In this document: positions 4,160 to 6,125 of the stretch, one piece after another
Position numbering within the stretch: the stretch's first letter is position 1
Layout: each line of letters opens with the position of its first letter
Source: Nanobdellota archaeon
GTDB taxonomy: Archaea; Nanobdellota; Nanobdellia; Pacearchaeales; GW2011-AR1
NCBI GenBank assembly: GCA_018817905.1
Contig: JAHISS010000016.1
Span: 1-6,125, forward strand
DNA length: 6,125 bases
Reading direction: 5' to 3'
Notes under the pieces: generated by a model
What the model was told of the DNA's origin: nothing
Seen by the model: only the letters and a program-made list of their open reading frames with translations
The model's database searches: none
Program-made: the position numbers and the translations under genes

Positions 4160-5938
4160 TTACATGAGATAATGAGTTTTTCTGTAAAAACCTTGCGGCT
4201 GTCTTCTCACCTGCGGTCGAACAACTTGCTGCTGAACTCTTGATGGTCTTTCATCTTCTTTCCAAAGCAATTTAACTAACAAAGCCACAACTCCAAGAAT
4301 AAAAATCGCAGCAGCAATTATCCCAGCAATAAACCAAACAGATGACCCCTCACAATCTTTTGTCTGAACCGGCTTTCCCGAAGCTGTTCCGCAATTATTC
4401 AAATCACTGCAAGTTCTGGTTTTCTCTCCGCCAGAGCAATCACCCCAATCTCCGCAGCTCCAGTCAGGAACACAGCCAGGAACAACACAAGTATCTGTTT
4501 CATCAGGTTTCCCTGTTAAATTGCCGCAATAATTCAAGTCAGTGCAAGTTTGAGTTTTCTCTCCACTAACGCAATCGCTCCAGCTGCTACAGCTCCAGTC
4601 AGGAATGCATATCGGAGGAACATAGTCATCTTCCAAAAGTTCTCTAACTCCAGAATGGTCCAAATCATCAACAATATAAAAGCCCCCAGAAATAGAACAA
4701 TCAAAACTGTTCTTGCTCCCAGGACAGCTAAGAGAATATTCTCCAGAAGTATCACAATCCTCGTCAATATCTCCGATGTCATCTATCTCCTTGTCTTCAA
4801 CACAAACCTCGCCAGACCCTGCAACCCTATCAACTCTGACTTCCTTTTCGTCGTCTATTCCACTGACAATTATGTAACCAAAATCAGAAGACGAACCTTG
4901 GATTTTTACTTCAATAAGTTTGAGATTCAACGGCTCTGCAGAAAAATCGTGGTCAAATTCCACGCGCACAACATCATCATCGTCAATTAATTCCACCAAC
5001 TCTGTGCCTGAATAATTTTCAGAAGAATCAACTCTGTCATCGTCAATGTAAAGCTCAATATCTAAATGGTCATCTGTAATCTCGCTCTCTGTTCCAATCA
5101 AACCATTTCCGTCGTAATCACAGTAGCCAGTTTCATTTGCCTTGCTTGCTCCAGGACAATCATTCAAATCTTCATGCCAAATAACAAATGTCTCGCTCGT
5201 TCCACAAGAAGTGTTGTGAGTTGTCCAATTAGGAGTGCAAAAAAACTCATTCGTCTCTGAACTCACAAAATAAGAAGTTTTATTATAAACATGAACTCCA
5301 CCAACCATTGAAATCTCTGTTGAAAAATTCCAGCCGCCAACAACAGTTTCATCAGGAGAAAAATAAGAAAATTCAAAATAATCAGCATCTGAATCATTAG
5401 CAAACCCGCTTGCATTTCCCATGGGAAAAATAGAACTAAACTCATCTACTGCATCTTGTTCAAAGATTATTACATCTCCAACACTTCTTGGCTCTGCATT
5501 TTTCAACGGCTCTCCAACTGCTAAATTCAATAAATCTATGTGCCGGTTATTCCCCACTTGAGCGCTTGTCAAAGCTTTCAACCCAACAGTTATCGCTCCA
5601 GAAAACATTCCCCTTACTGCAATAATTCTTGTAAAGTTTTCAGAACCACTAACCGAACTAACTCCTCCAAGAAAGGAACCATCAGCCAAATCATAAGCAA
5701 AATAATGCTCGCAAATTTGAGAACTTGAAGTGCTTGTAACAATGGTTATCCCAGAAGAACCAGCGCCAAACGCCTCATCCCAAACTGCTTTAATTGCATC
5801 TTCGTCTGAACAATTCGACAAAATCGGAGGCACATACGGCGCAAGAAGAACATCTCCACCGCTCGGATTAAAAAAATAAACAAACCCCAAAACCAAAACC
5901 ACAATTAAAACTATTCCTAAGATTTCACCTTTTTTCAT
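4160..5938 (-). CDS. Membrane-anchored surface protein with paired TSP1-like Cys/Trp repeats
   Basis: A 592-residue protein, probably exposed on the cell surface. An N-terminal membrane anchor (about 5-23) and a C-terminal one (about 534-558), the latter followed by a basic Arg/Gln-rich tail, flank a large Asp/Glu/Ser-rich ectodomain. The ectodomain has about ten N-x-S/T sequons and many cysteines. A DYDGNGLIG segment at 274-282 resembles a calcium loop. Two tandem repeats at 444-484 and 489-529 each read C-x-PDWSC-x2-W-x2-C, then GEKT-x-TC, DLN-x-CG, GKP and a last Cys. This resembles thrombospondin type 1 and is typical of DPANN surface proteins. Residues 32-160 recall no family I can name. 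ATG 5938 is preferred over ATG 5944 because TTTATTAA lies 22-29 bases ahead of it. It probably has its own promoter, 42-48 bases after tRNA-Glu. Role (S-layer-like, adhesion) is inferred. Confidence 0.8.
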   Translation of the reverse strand: MKKGEILGIVLIVVLVLGFVYFFNPSGGDVLLAPYVPPILSNCSDEDAIKAVWDEAFGAGSSGITIVTSTSSSQICEHYFAYDLADGSFLGGVSSVSGSENFTRIIAVRGMFSGAITVGLKALTSAQVGNNRHIDLLNLAVGEPLKNAEPRSVGDVIIFEQDAVDEFSSIFPMGNASGFANDSDADYFEFSYFSPDETVVGGWNFSTEISMVGGVHVYNKTSYFVSSETNEFFCTPNWTTHNTSCGTSETFVIWHEDLNDCPGASKANETGYCDYDGNGLIGTESEITDDHLDIELYIDDDRVDSSENYSGTELVELIDDDDVVRVEFDHDFSAEPLNLKLIEVKIQGSSSDFGYIIVSGIDDEKEVRVDRVAGSGEVCVEDKEIDDIGDIDEDCDTSGEYSLSCPGSKNSFDCSISGGFYIVDDLDHSGVRELLEDDYVPPICIPDWSCSSWSDCVSGEKTQTCTDLNYCGNLTGKPDETDTCVVPGCVPDWSCGDWGDCSGGEKTRTCSDLNNCGTASGKPVQTKDCEGSSVWFIAGIIAAAIFILGVVALLVKLLWKEDERPSRVQQQVVRPQVRRQPQGFYRKTHYLM

Positions 5939-5959
5939 GAACATTAAAGAACTGGGAGA

Positions 5960-5967
5960 TTAATAAA
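5960..5967 (-). promoter_or_regulatory. TATA box candidate for the surface protein
   Basis: TTTATTAA on the minus strand, 22-29 bases ahead of the ATG at 5938. It is the same octamer at the same distance as before the rhomboid gene. Leaderless transcription from this box would begin at about 5938, which favours that ATG over the one at 5944. Confidence 0.5.
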
Positions 5968-5985
5968 TATTCCTGAATAATTCTA

Positions 5986-6058
5986 TGCCCCCACCGGGAT
6001 TCGAACCCGGGTTTCGGCCGCGAAAGGGCCGTGTCCTTAACCGCTAGACTATAGGGGC
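5986..6058 (-). tRNA. tRNA-Glu (UUC)
   Basis: A 73-base tRNA without intron. Acceptor GCCCCUA/UGGGGGC pairs fully (one G-U). D arm is GUCU/GGAC with GG in the loop; anticodon arm is CGGCC/GGCCG with loop CUUUCGC, anticodon UUC; variable loop is four bases; T arm is CCGGG/CCCGG with UUCGAAU; discriminator is A73. CCA is not encoded, so it must be added by the CCA-adding enzyme. The stems are GC-rich in an A/T-rich genome, as usual for archaeal tRNA. It lies upstream of the surface protein on the same strand. Confidence 0.96.
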
Positions 6059-6082
6059 TTATCGAAAGCAAACAAAATTTCG

Positions 6083-6091
6083 CTTTTAAAT
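6083..6091 (-). promoter_or_regulatory. TATA box candidate for tRNA-Glu
   Basis: ATTTAAAAG on the minus strand, 25-33 bases ahead of G1 of tRNA-Glu, as expected for an archaeal tRNA promoter with little or no leader. Bases 6092-6125 show no further feature. Confidence 0.5.
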
Positions 6092-6125
6092 CTTGCCATT
6101 TCTGTAAGGATTGTATTATCCGAAA

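Noticed and set aside
4534..5445. Shadow frames inside the surface protein gene, some with hydrophobic stretches
   Set aside because: They overlap the 592-residue frame, whose signal anchor, repeats and C-terminal membrane segment are coherent. The hydrophobic runs arise from Asp/Glu-rich codons read in another frame.

Overview
The window looks like part of the genome of an AT-rich archaeon, most likely a small-genome DPANN-type lineage (Pacearchaeota/Woesearchaeota-like; this placement is an inference). The support is: a tRNA whose 37/38 intron folds into a bulge-helix-bulge, two tRNA genes without encoded CCA, TATA boxes about 25 bases ahead of apparently leaderless starts, a single-domain winged-helix regulator of the kind common in these genomes, and a secreted, sequon-rich membrane-anchored protein with paired WSxCxxW repeats.

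Layout. Bases 1-128 are the 3' end of a DDE/rve-type transposase gene (+). It converges on a minus-strand cluster that reads, in order of transcription, tRNA-His(GUG, with intron), hisS, then a small winged-helix regulator. tRNA-His and hisS are only 14 bases apart and no promoter is visible between them, so tRNA and synthetase are probably made on one transcript. Bases 1959-2519 are non-coding and hold the tRNA-His promoter, several hairpins and a 215-bp MITE-like element with 12-bp terminal inverted repeats and a 7-bp target duplication. Next come an unrecognised 135-residue gene (-) and a divergent rhomboid intramembrane protease gene (+). Bases 3616-4159 are again non-coding. They hold a second MITE-like element (257 bp, 11-bp terminal repeats, perfect 13-bp target duplication) and a tandem array of three hairpins with an exact 53-base period. 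The minus strand then carries a large surface protein gene, and upstream of it tRNA-Glu(UUC) with its promoter.

The most unusual feature is the hairpin family. Units of about 53 bases (7-8 bp arms, a 19-20-base A/T-rich loop and a 20-base linker containing GAG) occur in both non-coding gaps and inside both MITE-like elements, always on the same strand. The arm sequences differ from copy to copy but stay complementary, so pairing rather than sequence appears to be conserved. I do not recognise a described family.

Functionally the window combines translation (tRNA-His, HisRS, tRNA-Glu), a membrane protease, a cell-surface protein and a regulator. Only the tRNA-His/hisS/regulator cluster looks like a co-transcribed unit.
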